DNA of 64,000 nt from Paraburkholderia sp. D15 (GTDB taxonomy: Bacteria > Pseudomonadota > Gammaproteobacteria > Burkholderiales > Burkholderiaceae): assembly GCF_029910215.1 (NCBI RefSeq), contig NZ_CP110396.1:2604001-2668000 (forward strand), written 5' to 3'. How positions within the stretch are numbered: position 1 is the stretch's first letter; every line of letters begins with the position of its first letter. Shown here one piece after another: positions 35,733-44,467 of this stretch. The translations under genes and the position numbers were made by a program. The notes beneath the pieces were generated by a model, which did no database searches, was not told the DNA's origin, and saw only the letters and a list, made by a program, of their open reading frames with translations.

Positions 35733-36623
35733 ATGACCACCATCACCGACACGCGCCGGCAGGACGTTGCCGCGGCCCCCGGCATTCACGCCGATCTCGC
35801 GCACCACGCTTACCGTATCCGTCGCTTCGCGCTGCGCATGGGCGAAGTACAGGGTCAGGGCTATATCGGCCAGGCGCTTGGCCTCGCCGACGTGCTCGCC
35901 GTCGCGTTCTGCCACGCGATGAACCTGCGCCCCGACGAACCCGAATGGGAAGGTCGCGACCGGTTTCTGCTGTCGCACGGCCATTACGCGATTGCTTTGT
36001 ACGCGGCACTGATCGAGGCGGGCGTGATTCCCGAGGCGGAACTGGAAACCTACGGCTCCGACGACAGCCGCCTGCCGATGTCCGGCATGGCGAGCTACAC
36101 CCCCGGCATGGAAATGTCGGGCGGCTCGCTCGGCCAGGGGCTCAGCATCGCGGTCGGCATGGCACTCGGTCTGCGGCAGAAGCGCAACCCGGCATGGGTG
36201 ATCAACTCGATGTCGGACGGCGAACTCGACGAAGGCGCGACATGGGAAGCGGCGATGTCGGCGGCGCATCATGGGCTCGGCAATCTGATCGTGCTGGTGG
36301 ACGTGAACCAGCAGCAGGCCGACGGTCCGTCGCAACGCATTCTCGGTTTCGAACCGCTCGCCGATAAATGGCGCGCGTTCGGCTGGCACGTGCAGCGTGT
36401 CGACGGCAACGATCTCGCGGCCGTGGTCGCGGCGTTCGATCAGGCGCGCGTCGTCGGTGAACCCGTGCCGCGCGTGATCCTGTTCGATACGCTGATGGGC
36501 AAGGGCGTACCGTTCCTCGAACAACGCGAGAAAAACCACTTCATTCGCGTCGATCCGGAAGAATGGCAGCAGGCCATCGCCGTACTCGACGCCGCACAAC
36601 CGGCCGCAGGAGACCACGCATGA
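35733..36623 (+). CDS. Transketolase-like N-terminal subunit
   Basis: A 296-residue polypeptide equal to the N-terminal, thiamine-diphosphate pyrophosphate-binding half of transketolase. It shows the active-site His in LLSHGHYAIALYA and a GDG-type cofactor motif in modified form (SDGELDEGATWEAA ... VLVDVNQQQADG). It needs the next gene product to form an active enzyme that moves two-carbon ketol units. The ATG at 35733 follows AGGACGGAG. Its stop overlaps the start of the second subunit by four bases, so the two are made together. The substrate is unlikely to be that of the housekeeping transketolase. Confidence 0.92.
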   Translation: MTTITDTRRQDVAAAPGIHADLAHHAYRIRRFALRMGEVQGQGYIGQALGLADVLAVAFCHAMNLRPDEPEWEGRDRFLLSHGHYAIALYAALIEAGVIPEAELETYGSDDSRLPMSGMASYTPGMEMSGGSLGQGLSIAVGMALGLRQKRNPAWVINSMSDGELDEGATWEAAMSAAHHGLGNLIVLVDVNQQQADGPSQRILGFEPLADKWRAFGWHVQRVDGNDLAAVVAAFDQARVVGEPVPRVILFDTLMGKGVPFLEQREKNHFIRVDPEEWQQAIAVLDAAQPAAGDHA

Positions 36624-37618
36624 GCGCCGTCATCAACAAACCGCGCCTGACGACCTCGGCGATGATCGCGTCGATTGCCGCGGAAGGCCAACGCACCACC
36701 GCCGCGCCGTTCGGTCATGCTCTCGTCGCGGAAGCGGCGAAGCGGCCGAACATCGTCGGCATGACGGCGGATCTGTCGAAGTACACCGACCTGCATATCT
36801 TCGCGAACGAGTATCCCGAGCGCCATTTCCAGATGGGCATGGCCGAACAGTTGCTGATGGGCGCGGCCGGCGGCATGGCGAAGGAAGGCTTCATTCCGTT
36901 CGCCACCACCTATGCCGTGTTCGCCACGCGCCGCGCGTACGATTTCATTCACCAGGTGATCGCCGAGGAAAACCTCAACGTGAAGATCTGCGCCGCGTTG
37001 CCGGGTTTGACGACGGGCTACGGGCCGAGTCACCAGGCAACCGAGGACATCGCGCTGATGCGCGGCATCCCCGGCCTGACGATCGTCGATCCATGCGATG
37101 CGCTCGATACCGAACAGGCGGTTGCCGCGATCGCCGCGCACGATGGTCCCGTGTATATGCGTCTGCTGCGCGGCAAGGTGCCGCTGGTGCTCGACGAGTA
37201 CGACTATCGGTTCGAACTCGGCAAGGCAAAGTTGCTGCGCGACGGCCGGGATGTACTGATCATCTCGTCCGGGATCATGACGATGCGCGCGCTCGAAGCC
37301 GCGCAGGCGCTCGGCGACGGCGCCGCCGACGTCGCGGTGCTGCACGTGCCGACCATCAAGCCGCTCGACGAAGCGACCATCGTCGAAGCATGCCGTCGCA
37401 CGGGGCGGCTGGTGATCGTCGCGGAGAATCACAGTTGTGTCGGCGGATTGGGCGAAGCCGTTGCCACGGCGTTGATGCGCGCGCGCGTGCAGCCGGTGTT
37501 CCGCCAGATCGCGCTACCCGACGCGTATCTCGCGGCGGGCGCCTTGCCGACGCTGCACGACCGTTACGGCATTTCGACGTCGTCGCTGGTGGGCAGCATC
37601 AAACAATGGCTGGCGTAA
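36620..37618 (+). CDS. Transketolase-like C-terminal subunit
   Basis: A 332-residue polypeptide with the pyrimidine-binding and C-terminal domains of transketolase. RHFQMGMAEQLLMGAAGGMA contains the catalytic Glu that activates thiamine; GPSHQATEDIALMRGIPGL is typical of split transketolase and DXS-like subunits. It pairs with the product of the preceding gene, which it overlaps. Split transketolases are common in sugar and sulfosugar catabolic operons. It is followed 10 bases later by the dehydrogenase gene. Confidence 0.92.
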   Translation: MSAVINKPRLTTSAMIASIAAEGQRTTAAPFGHALVAEAAKRPNIVGMTADLSKYTDLHIFANEYPERHFQMGMAEQLLMGAAGGMAKEGFIPFATTYAVFATRRAYDFIHQVIAEENLNVKICAALPGLTTGYGPSHQATEDIALMRGIPGLTIVDPCDALDTEQAVAAIAAHDGPVYMRLLRGKVPLVLDEYDYRFELGKAKLLRDGRDVLIISSGIMTMRALEAAQALGDGAADVAVLHVPTIKPLDEATIVEACRRTGRLVIVAENHSCVGGLGEAVATALMRARVQPVFRQIALPDAYLAAGALPTLHDRYGISTSSLVGSIKQWLA

Positions 37619-37628
37619 GGAGATCGCG

Positions 37629-38477
37629 ATGAAGGTGACTTTCGTAGGCGTGGGCGCGATCGGTTTGCCGATGGCGTTGCGCATCCAGCAGGCGGGGCAT
37701 GCGGTGACCGGCGTGGATGTCTTCGGCCGCGCGCGAGAAAACGCGCAGATGAGCGGCATCGATGCGGTCGACGCGATCGGCGCGGCGCCCGCCGCCGAAA
37801 TCGTCGTGGTGATGGTGGCGACGCCGGAGCATCTGGCGACACTCGTCGACGAAGCTGTCGGCGGCATCGTCGAGGGACAGACATGGATCGTCATGTCGAC
37901 GGTCGGCCCCGCAAGCGTGCGCGAGCAGGGCGAGCGTCTGCGCGCGGCCGGCGCGCACGTGGTCGATGCGCCGGTAACGGGTGGCGTCGCGCGGGCGAAG
38001 ACCGGGCAACTGGTGATTTTCGCCGCCGGGGAACAGGCGGACGTGGACCGCGTATCACCGGTGCTGAATGCGATGGGCAACGTACGCGTGACGGGCCGTC
38101 AACTCGGCGACGGTCAGAGCATCAAGGTCGTGAACCAGCATCTGTGCTCGGTGCACATCGTGGCCGCCGCCGAAGCGTTGAACCTTGCCGCGTCGCTCGG
38201 GCTCGATCCGGCTGCGGTGCTCAAGCTGATCGAAACCGGCGCGGCCGGCTCGTGGATGCTGTCGGATCGCGGGCCGCGCATGGTGGCCGGCAACGACGTC
38301 GAGGTCACGAGCGCGATCAACATCTTCGTGAAGGACAGCGGGCTCGTGAATGCGGCGGCTTCCCAATGCGGCGCGGACGTGCCGCTACTGAGGATCGCGC
38401 ACGAGCGATACCAGCAGGCCGCCGATGCCGGACTCGGACTGCGCGACGACAGCCGGGTCATCGAAACCTGGCGTTGA
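37629..38477 (+). CDS. NAD(P)-dependent beta-hydroxyacid dehydrogenase (3-hydroxyisobutyrate-dehydrogenase family)
   Basis: A 282-residue beta-hydroxyacid dehydrogenase. The cofactor site is VGVGAIGLPMA at the N-terminus; the substrate-site motif DAPVTGG and the catalytic Lys in GDGQSIKVVNQHL are intact. Family members oxidise 3-hydroxy acids such as hydroxyisobutyrate, tartronate semialdehyde or gluconate derivatives. Placed between a split transketolase and an organic-acid-type carrier, it probably acts on a sugar-acid or hydroxyacid pathway intermediate. The start has AAGGAGATCG upstream. Confidence 0.9.
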   Translation: MKVTFVGVGAIGLPMALRIQQAGHAVTGVDVFGRARENAQMSGIDAVDAIGAAPAAEIVVVMVATPEHLATLVDEAVGGIVEGQTWIVMSTVGPASVREQGERLRAAGAHVVDAPVTGGVARAKTGQLVIFAAGEQADVDRVSPVLNAMGNVRVTGRQLGDGQSIKVVNQHLCSVHIVAAAEALNLAASLGLDPAAVLKLIETGAAGSWMLSDRGPRMVAGNDVEVTSAINIFVKDSGLVNAAASQCGADVPLLRIAHERYQQAADAGLGLRDDSRVIETWR

Positions 38478-38511
38478 TATTCATCGATTAGAACGATTCG
38501 GAGACAACAGC

Positions 38512-39840
38512 ATGAGTACTTCATCCGCGACACTTCCCGCGAAAGACAATCCAGTCAAGGTGTCTTTTGCCTCGATGATCGGCTCGGCGGTGGAGAGCTA
38601 CGATTTCTTCATTTACGGCACCGCCGCCGCCGGCTGGTTCGGCAAGATATTCTTTCACACGAACGAGCCGATCGTCGGCATTCTCGCGGCCTTCGCGACG
38701 CTGGCCGTGGGCTTTCTGATGCGGCCATTCGGCGGCTATCTGGCGGGGCATTACGGTGACCGCCTGGGCCGCAAGACGGTGTTGTTCTGGTCGTTGCTCG
38801 CGATGGGTGCCGCGACGGTTTTGATCGGCGCATTGCCTACGTATGATCAGGTCGGCGTGCTCGCGCCGGTGCTGCTGATCCTGCTGCGCATGGTGCAGGG
38901 CATCGGCTTCGGTGCGGAGTGGGGCGGCGCGGTGCTGATGGCATGCGAGCATGCGCCGGCTAAACGGCGCGGTTTTTTCGGCGCGGTGCCGCAGGTGGGC
39001 ATTCCGTTGGGGCTGCTGCTGGCGAATGGCGCGTTCCTGTTGTCGTCGAATCTGTTCGAAGGCAACTGGGTGTGGCGCGCGCCGTTTCTGGTGTCGTTCG
39101 TGATGGTAGCCATCGGCATCTTCATTCGGTTGAGCGTGAAGGAGTCGCCGGCATTCGAGGCGATCAAGGCAAGCGATACGATCGTGCGGCAGCCGGCATT
39201 GCAGGTCATCCGCAACGACTGGCGGATGATCCTGAAGATCATCGGCTTGCGGATGGCGGAGACGGGTGGCTATTACATCACCACGAGTTTCATGCTGTCG
39301 TACGTGATGCTTGCGCATGTGTCCGCGAAAGAGAATGTGTTGTGGGGCACGATGATCGGCTCCGCACTCGGGCTCGGTAGTCATCTTTTATATGGCGCAT
39401 TGAGCGATCGCCTCGGACGACGTCCGCTGTTTCTGTTCGGCGCGCTATTCACGATCGCATTCGGTCTGCCGATGTTCATGTTGATCAATACCGGCGCAGT
39501 ACTCATGGTGATTACCGCCGTGACGCTATCGCTATTGTTCAGTCACGATCCGATCTTCGCGGTCGAGTCGAGCTGGTTCTCCGAGCAGTTCCCGGCGAAT
39601 GTCCGCTCGTCGGGGATTTCGCTGGGGTATAACGGCGCGTCGGTGGTGGCGGGGTTGTTGCCGTTTATCGCCACGGGTCTCTATGGCGTTGTCGGCTGGA
39701 TGGGGCCGGCCATCATGTTCTCGTTGCTTGGCGTCGTTTCCAGTCTGTGTGCGCTGTCGATGCGCGAGACTGCGCCGGCGGTGGTCGAGCGGCGCGCGGA
39801 TGTGTCGTCGATGAGCCGGAATAAGGTGGGGATGCGGTGA
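38512..39840 (+). CDS. MFS transporter, metabolite:H+ symporter (MHS) type
   Basis: A 442-residue carrier with about 12 hydrophobic segments. ASMIGSAVESYDFFIYGTAA at the start, FGGYLAGHYGDRLGRKTVLF and IGFGAEWGGAVLMACEHAP are signatures of the MHS group (ShiA/KgtP/ProP relatives) that import organic acids and related solutes with protons. It closes the transketolase-dehydrogenase operon, 34 bases after the dehydrogenase, so it likely brings in the operon's substrate. The ATG at 38512 follows GGAGACAAC. Confidence 0.92.
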   Translation: MSTSSATLPAKDNPVKVSFASMIGSAVESYDFFIYGTAAAGWFGKIFFHTNEPIVGILAAFATLAVGFLMRPFGGYLAGHYGDRLGRKTVLFWSLLAMGAATVLIGALPTYDQVGVLAPVLLILLRMVQGIGFGAEWGGAVLMACEHAPAKRRGFFGAVPQVGIPLGLLLANGAFLLSSNLFEGNWVWRAPFLVSFVMVAIGIFIRLSVKESPAFEAIKASDTIVRQPALQVIRNDWRMILKIIGLRMAETGGYYITTSFMLSYVMLAHVSAKENVLWGTMIGSALGLGSHLLYGALSDRLGRRPLFLFGALFTIAFGLPMFMLINTGAVLMVITAVTLSLLFSHDPIFAVESSWFSEQFPANVRSSGISLGYNGASVVAGLLPFIATGLYGVVGWMGPAIMFSLLGVVSSLCALSMRETAPAVVERRADVSSMSRNKVGMR

Positions 39841-39856
39841 GTCGGAGGAGGCCGAG

Positions 39857-39940
39857 ATGGCTTTCGTTTGCGACGTCGGTATTCCGACGCTGGAGAACAG
39901 TGGCTATTATCAGCCGGTCATTGTCGCGATCAAGCATTGA
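39857..39940 (+). other. Possible 27-codon small reading frame after MFS gene
   Basis: A short frame (MAFVCDVGIPTLENSGYY...) with a good GGAGGAGG ribosome site, 16 bases after the MFS stop. It has no recognised similarity and may be the remnant of a larger gene, since a decayed GNAT piece follows within 35 bases. Confidence 0.3.
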
Positions 39941-39974
39941 GACTTGAAGCGTCGACGAAGCCGCCATAGAGTCC

Positions 39975-40151
39975 ATGACATCGCGTTGCCGGGCAACCAG
40001 GACGCTCGGTATAGAAAGCTTCATCTATCCGGTTGCCGAACAGAACCTGCCCAGCCGGCGTATTGCCGAGTCGCTGGGCGGCGTTGTCGTGGAGCACTGC
40101 GAGAGGCCGAAGTACAAAGCGGTCGTCTACCGAATTCCCGCATGCCGATAA
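39975..40151 (+). pseudogene. C-terminal remnant of a GNAT acetyltransferase
   Basis: From 40020 the plus strand reads FIYPVAEQNLPSRRIAES... to a TAA at 40149-40151. This is the typical C-terminal end of a GNAT acetyltransferase: a strand, then the N-x-x-S-x-R-x-A-E-x-L-G helix, then a closing VYR strand. The frame runs back to an ATG at 39975, but the intervening residues (TSRCRATRTLG) do not look like a GNAT, and the acetyl-CoA-binding part is absent. The gene is therefore a truncated and probably frameshifted relic. Confidence 0.65.
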
Positions 40152-40217
40152 GCAGCAAAAGTACTGGCGACTACCGCGAGTTTTATTCGCCGACCACGCA
40201 AGCAAGCCCGAGTGCGA

Positions 40218-40724
40218 TTACTCCACATCCGCCACCGGCTTCCCCGGCAACACATAGTGCATTTCATAAAACAACACGCCGGGCCGTGTCGGCAACGTGA
40301 ACGGCGGTGACGCGCTGGCAAACCCCAGCGTTTCGTAAAACCCCCGCGCACTCTCCCGCGCGGTACACCACACGATCCGCCCGCCTTGCTTCTGCGCGTG
40401 ATCGAAGCACAGCTTGATCAGCATCCGCCCAAATCCATAACGCTGCATCGACGGTTCCACGGCTATGCCGCGCAGCCTCCATGCATTGTCGCCGGGCGAA
40501 CCCGGAAAGGCTTCCTGACACACCGTCGCCGCGGCGACGATCGTGTCGTCATCGTAGACCGCGAGATGAAGTGTGGTGTCTTCGTCGTCGCCGCGAAAAC
40601 GGCATTGTTGCGTGTCGCCATCCAGCAGAACGGCGCTGCGAAGTGGATGAAGCTGCTCGGCCGGAACGGAGCGTACGGAAAAAAGCGAGCGGTCGCGCGG
40701 CATAAATTGAGTCGGTACCTGCAA
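40218..40724 (-). CDS. GNAT-family N-acetyltransferase
   Basis: A 168-residue GNAT protein. The acetyl-CoA pyrophosphate-binding motif is visible as LRGIAVEPSMQRYGFGRMLI (Q-x-x-G-x-G/A variant), and the closing ARGFYETLGFASAS helix-strand is typical. It would transfer an acetyl group to an amine of unknown identity in the cytoplasm. Single gene, facing the GNAT remnant at 40151. It is not the same gene as the remnant, whose sequence differs. Confidence 0.88.
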   Translation of the reverse strand: MQVPTQFMPRDRSLFSVRSVPAEQLHPLRSAVLLDGDTQQCRFRGDDEDTTLHLAVYDDDTIVAAATVCQEAFPGSPGDNAWRLRGIAVEPSMQRYGFGRMLIKLCFDHAQKQGGRIVWCTARESARGFYETLGFASASPPFTLPTRPGVLFYEMHYVLPGKPVADVE

Positions 40725-40961
40725 AGTGAATGGTGCTCGAAAGGGGCCAAATATTACGGCGCAAAGCGCCCCGAAACTTTGATCCAGGTTTTACCAATAC
40801 GCATATAAAAATCAGCTCGCTATTCGATAACTATGCGATTCGGGTGAATCTTCAATCTGGAATGAATAGAGTGTGCCCCTATCAAAAATATTAGTTGCGT
40901 GGTGCCGGCATTAGAGCAATCATCGCCAACGATGTAAATACCGTTTATTCGAGAGAGCCAA

Positions 40962-40973
40962 CTGAGATCTCAG
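40962..40973. promoter_or_regulatory. Perfect palindrome abutting a start codon
   Basis: CTGAGATCTCAG is a perfect 12-base palindrome that ends directly at the ATG at 40974 of the GntR-type regulator and covers its ribosome-site position. It could be an autoregulatory operator or a leader hairpin. Confidence 0.45.
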
Positions 40974-41639
40974 ATGTTAGAGCAGACTCAATCCGATACG
41001 CAAATTGCTTATGTCCAGTTACGCACGAGAATTCTCGACGGGCGGCTGGCGCCAGGGCATCCGCTTTCGCCGCGCAATGTCGCGGAGGATCTGATGCTCG
41101 GGCATACGCCTGTGCGTTCGGCGATTCAGCGGCTGGTCGTCGAAGGGCTGGTCGAGGTCATTCCAAAGAAAGGCACCTACGTTTCCGCGCCGACCAACGA
41201 TGATCTTCGCGAGATCTTCGAGGTTCGTCTCGCGCTGGAAAGTACCGCGGCGTATCTGGCCGCGGTCAATGGAACGACGGACGGCCTGACGCAGGCGGCC
41301 ACGCAACTGGAACAGTTGCTCGAACAACAATCGACCGATCTGTCGATCGAGCAACGCACCGGCTGGGTCTTTCATCAGGAGATGTTCGCGGCTTCCCGGA
41401 ACGAACGGTTATTCACCACATACAAGGTACTCCGTGCACAGACGGGGCTGGCGCTGAACGAACTGCGTCGCGACGACGTGGCAACCGTTCGGCGCGGCAC
41501 ATTGGAGCACCTGAACATCTACGCCGCGATCCGGGATAAAGATCCCGAGGCGGCGCGACGTCATATGTGGAATCACATCATCGATGGCACTGATGCAAGA
41601 ATCAATCTAATAAGGGCTCGGAATGAAATCGACAAGTAA
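40974..41639 (+). CDS. GntR-family regulator, FadR/FCD type
   Basis: A 221-residue GntR-type repressor: winged helix in residues 10-72 (AYVQLRTRILDGRLAPGHPLSPRNVAEDLMLGHTPVRSAIQRL) and a helical FCD effector domain (IFEVRLALESTAAYLAA, EHLNIYAAIRDKDPEAARRHMWNHI) whose histidines usually bind a metal. It overlaps the following symporter gene by 17 bases, so the two are cotranscribed. It probably senses the carboxylate carried by that symporter. Confidence 0.92.
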   Translation: MLEQTQSDTQIAYVQLRTRILDGRLAPGHPLSPRNVAEDLMLGHTPVRSAIQRLVVEGLVEVIPKKGTYVSAPTNDDLREIFEVRLALESTAAYLAAVNGTTDGLTQAATQLEQLLEQQSTDLSIEQRTGWVFHQEMFAASRNERLFTTYKVLRAQTGLALNELRRDDVATVRRGTLEHLNIYAAIRDKDPEAARRHMWNHIIDGTDARINLIRARNEIDK

Positions 41640-42879
41640 GCGTATCTCCATGCCGGTGCAGATGCTGGCCGGTTTGGCGTTAGGCATTCTCGCGGGAATC
41701 TATTTACCGGACTTGAGCGGCAAGCTATCGTTCATTTCCGCGATCTTCGCGCACGCGATCAAGATGGTCGTGATGCCGCTGATTCTGTTGTCGGTCACGC
41801 TCGGCGCGTATCGCGCCGGCGTGCAACGCGGACACCTGGGCCGCACGGCGTTGCTGAGCATCGCGTTTTTCATCGTGATGACGCTGCTCGCCAGCTCGCT
41901 CGGTCTGGGTCTGAACATGCTGTTCCGTCCGGGCCTTGGCGCGAGTCTCGCGCAAACCGCGACCATGCCGAAGAACCTCGCGCCGGGCATCGACTGGACC
42001 AAGTTCGTCGTCGATCTCGTGCCGGCCAATATCGTGTCGGCGCTGGCTGAAGGCAACGCGCTGCCGGTGCTGGTGTTCGGCGTGCTGCTGGGGTCGGCGC
42101 TGTCGGTCGTCGAGGAACGCGCCGCGCCGCTCGTCGCCGTGTTCGAGTCGCTGCTCGCGGCGCTCTTCAAGATGATCGAATGGGTGATCGCGTTGTCGCC
42201 GTTCGCGGTGTTCGCGGGTCTGGCGGCACTGGTGTCGTCGAAGGGAATTGCGTCGATCGCACCGCTGCTCAAGCTGCTGGGCGTCGCCTATCTGGGCATG
42301 GCGATCCTCGCGATCGTGCTCACCGTGATCGTCAAGCTGGCCGGTCTGTCGCCGCGCGCCGTGGTCAAACACGTCAGCGAGCCGCTGATTCTCGCGTTCA
42401 GCACGCGGTCGTCGGAAATCACTTTTCCTGTGCACCTGAAGCGTCTTACGGAAATGGGTGTGCCGTCGTCGGTTGCATCGACCATTCTGCCGCTCTCGTA
42501 CATCTTCAATCGCGACGGCGCGGTGTTGTACACGGCGCTTGCTGTCGGCTATCTCGCGGATGCCTATCACCTGGTATGGAGCTGGCCGCTGGTCTTCACG
42601 ATCGTCGTGCTGACCATCATCACGATCGACGGTGCAGCCAATGTGCCGTCGGGCGCGATCGTCGCGATCACGGCGATTCTCTCGGCGGTCGGTCTGCCGC
42701 CGGAAGCCGTGCTGCTGATTCTCGGCTTGGACGCTTTCTTCGACATGGGCCGCACGGCGTTGAACGTGTATGCGAGCACGGTCGCCACGACGGTTGCGAT
42801 GCGCATTTCGGGCGAGCGGCCCGTGGAGCCGGCGGGCGCCCGGAGCGCGACGTTGCGGTCCTTGCGCGAGAACGCCTGA
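41623..42879 (+). CDS. Dicarboxylate/amino acid:cation symporter (DAACS family)
   Basis: A 418-residue carrier of the glutamate/dicarboxylate symporter family (GltP/DctA relatives). Features seen are the serine-rich hairpin-like region AFSTRSSEITFPVHLKR, a transport-site segment with PLSYIFNRDGAVLY, and the later DAFFDMGRTALNVYAS segment carrying the substrate-binding Asp and Asn. The usual xxNxDG-type motif is conserved as FNRDG. It takes up an organic acid or acidic amino acid with Na+ or H+. It is coupled to the GntR gene by overlap. Confidence 0.9.
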   Translation: MKSTSKRISMPVQMLAGLALGILAGIYLPDLSGKLSFISAIFAHAIKMVVMPLILLSVTLGAYRAGVQRGHLGRTALLSIAFFIVMTLLASSLGLGLNMLFRPGLGASLAQTATMPKNLAPGIDWTKFVVDLVPANIVSALAEGNALPVLVFGVLLGSALSVVEERAAPLVAVFESLLAALFKMIEWVIALSPFAVFAGLAALVSSKGIASIAPLLKLLGVAYLGMAILAIVLTVIVKLAGLSPRAVVKHVSEPLILAFSTRSSEITFPVHLKRLTEMGVPSSVASTILPLSYIFNRDGAVLYTALAVGYLADAYHLVWSWPLVFTIVVLTIITIDGAANVPSGAIVAITAILSAVGLPPEAVLLILGLDAFFDMGRTALNVYASTVATTVAMRISGERPVEPAGARSATLRSLRENA

Positions 42880-42959
42880 CGGGATATGTGGCACGGGGCA
42901 TGCTGGTTTGGTGACGGTAATCCGATAGCCGGCATGCCGGTTTAGCAAGGGGGGCAGTC

Positions 42960-43604
42960 ATGGCTGGAAAATTGGGCTGTGCGGTAAAGGGTAAGGCCGG
43001 CGAAACGCGCGGCCTGACCGGCAGGTCTGGACAATCAGGCGGCTCGCGGGTTTCTCAGCGGCGCGTGTGCAGTGACGGCGCGCTGGAAAAACGTGTTGCC
43101 GATGCGATGAATACGCGCGGCGTGGCGCGGGCGCAGACGGATGCGCCCGCGCGGCGCGATAGCTGGGAGCAAGGTGTGCATCCTGCGCTGATACGTGAAT
43201 TGACCGCGATCTGGAAACAGGCGGATAGCGCGTATTCGTTCGGCGGCGAATGGCAGCGGCTGCTCGTGTTGGGCGAGATTGCTGACCGCCTCGCGGTGGT
43301 GATCAGCGACGCGCCTGCACTTGTTGCCGAGTCGGCCAAGGTCGGCGCGGCGGAGCGCTCGGCGGGAGAGCTGGGCGGGCCGGAGTCGGCGGATGGATTC
43401 GCTGCATTGCGTGAACTGCTCGAACTACAGGATCTGCGCGACACGATCAATGGTCGGCGGGCAAGCGGCGACGGTGAACTGGCGATGCTGGAAACCGACT
43501 ACGAGACGCGTATGTCACTCGCGTTGGCGCGGGCGCGCCGGGTCGTCGCGCATGGGCTGGCGTCGGGGCAGCGGTTGGAGTCGCCGGTCGGCGCCGCGCA
43601 GTAG
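42960..43604 (+). CDS. Hypothetical protein
   Basis: A 214-residue protein with no family I recognise. The first 65 residues are basic and low in complexity (Gly, Arg, Ser, Gln); the rest (WEQGVHPALIRELTAIWKQADSAYSFGGEWQRLLVLGEI onward) is acidic and probably helical. No signal or membrane segment. The ATG at 42960 has a strong AAGGGGGGC site upstream. It stands alone between the symporter and a convergent GNAT gene. Confidence 0.6.
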   Translation: MAGKLGCAVKGKAGETRGLTGRSGQSGGSRVSQRRVCSDGALEKRVADAMNTRGVARAQTDAPARRDSWEQGVHPALIRELTAIWKQADSAYSFGGEWQRLLVLGEIADRLAVVISDAPALVAESAKVGAAERSAGELGGPESADGFAALRELLELQDLRDTINGRRASGDGELAMLETDYETRMSLALARARRVVAHGLASGQRLESPVGAAQ

Positions 43605-43690
43605 ACTCAATCGATCGCCGTTGCGTGCGGATTGCAGCGGGAACCGGAAAGTCTACCTGGCGGCGCGCTTCCGTTTACCCAACGCTGGGT

Positions 43691-44191
43691 TCAGCGCACT
43701 GCTTTCTCATACAACGACGCGACGTAATTGCCGAGTTCCGGAATCGGCCGCGTCGCGACTCGCACGAATCCCAGCGATTCGTAGTGCGCGCAGAGCTTTG
43801 CATTTTTCACGTCGCAATCTAGCCGAAGAGCGCGCCGGTTTCTCGCGATGACCTGATTCAGACACCAGTCGATCGCGAAACGGCCAATGCCGGAACCATG
43901 ATAGCCGTCGCGCACGGCGAGCCGGTGTACGTAGCCGGCGACCGGCTCCTGAATGCCCCAGTACTTTTCGTCCTGCCACGAGAGCGACATCGTCGCGGCG
44001 CATAGACCGTCCTGTTCGATCACATACATCTCGCCGCGATTGATGCTCTGCTGCACGCCGGCCTCGGTCCAGCCGCTTCGGCCCCACGCGGAATCGCCTT
44101 GCTGGAGTTTGTAGTCGATCGCGTGATTCAGGATGTGCGTGAGGGCAGTGACATGCTCCGTTGCCGCCCGGTGTACGGTTCTTGTAGTCAT
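43691..44191 (-). CDS. GNAT-family N-acetyltransferase
   Basis: A 166-residue GNAT protein. YVHRLAVRDGYHGSGIGRFAI contains the acetyl-CoA loop (G-x-G-I-G), and LRLDCDVKNAKLCAHYESLGF is the usual C-terminal Asn/Tyr region. The substrate is unknown. Single gene; its start at 44191 lies downstream of an AT-rich gap. Confidence 0.88.
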   Translation of the reverse strand: MTTRTVHRAATEHVTALTHILNHAIDYKLQQGDSAWGRSGWTEAGVQQSINRGEMYVIEQDGLCAATMSLSWQDEKYWGIQEPVAGYVHRLAVRDGYHGSGIGRFAIDWCLNQVIARNRRALRLDCDVKNAKLCAHYESLGFVRVATRPIPELGNYVASLYEKAVR

Positions 44192-44254
44192 TGAGAATGC
44201 CTCGAAGTGACCTGTACTTTTTGTAGTTGAGTGCCACGTCTCCAGAAGGAGGTC

Positions 44255-44341
44255 ATGCGAATCCGCTCTGCCGACGTCAGTGAGGATCCTTCGAAAATTG
44301 TCGCATATGCGAGCGACGGTAGGGGCATTTTCGGAATGTAA
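44255..44341 (+). other. Possible 28-codon small reading frame
   Basis: A short frame (MRIRSADVSEDPSKIVAYAS...) directly after a near-perfect AAGGAGGT sequence. The ribosome site is unusually close to the ATG, and no similarity is known. A perfect TCGCATATGCGA palindrome at 44300-44311 lies inside it, so this stretch may instead be a regulatory region. Confidence 0.25.
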
Positions 44342-44467
44342 GCGACCTCGGTGCCTGGTAGAGTTGGAATAGGAAAAGTCCGGCTGTTATTCGGCCGTTA
44401 CGCAGGGACTTGCATGTCCAGTTGTTTGTAGCATGCGGGCGTTGACTACACGATAAGGTGTGTTGCT

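Noticed and set aside
35547..36617. A 356-codon minus-strand frame opposite the transketolase N-terminal gene
   Set aside because: The plus-strand product is a clear transketolase half; this frame shows no family features.
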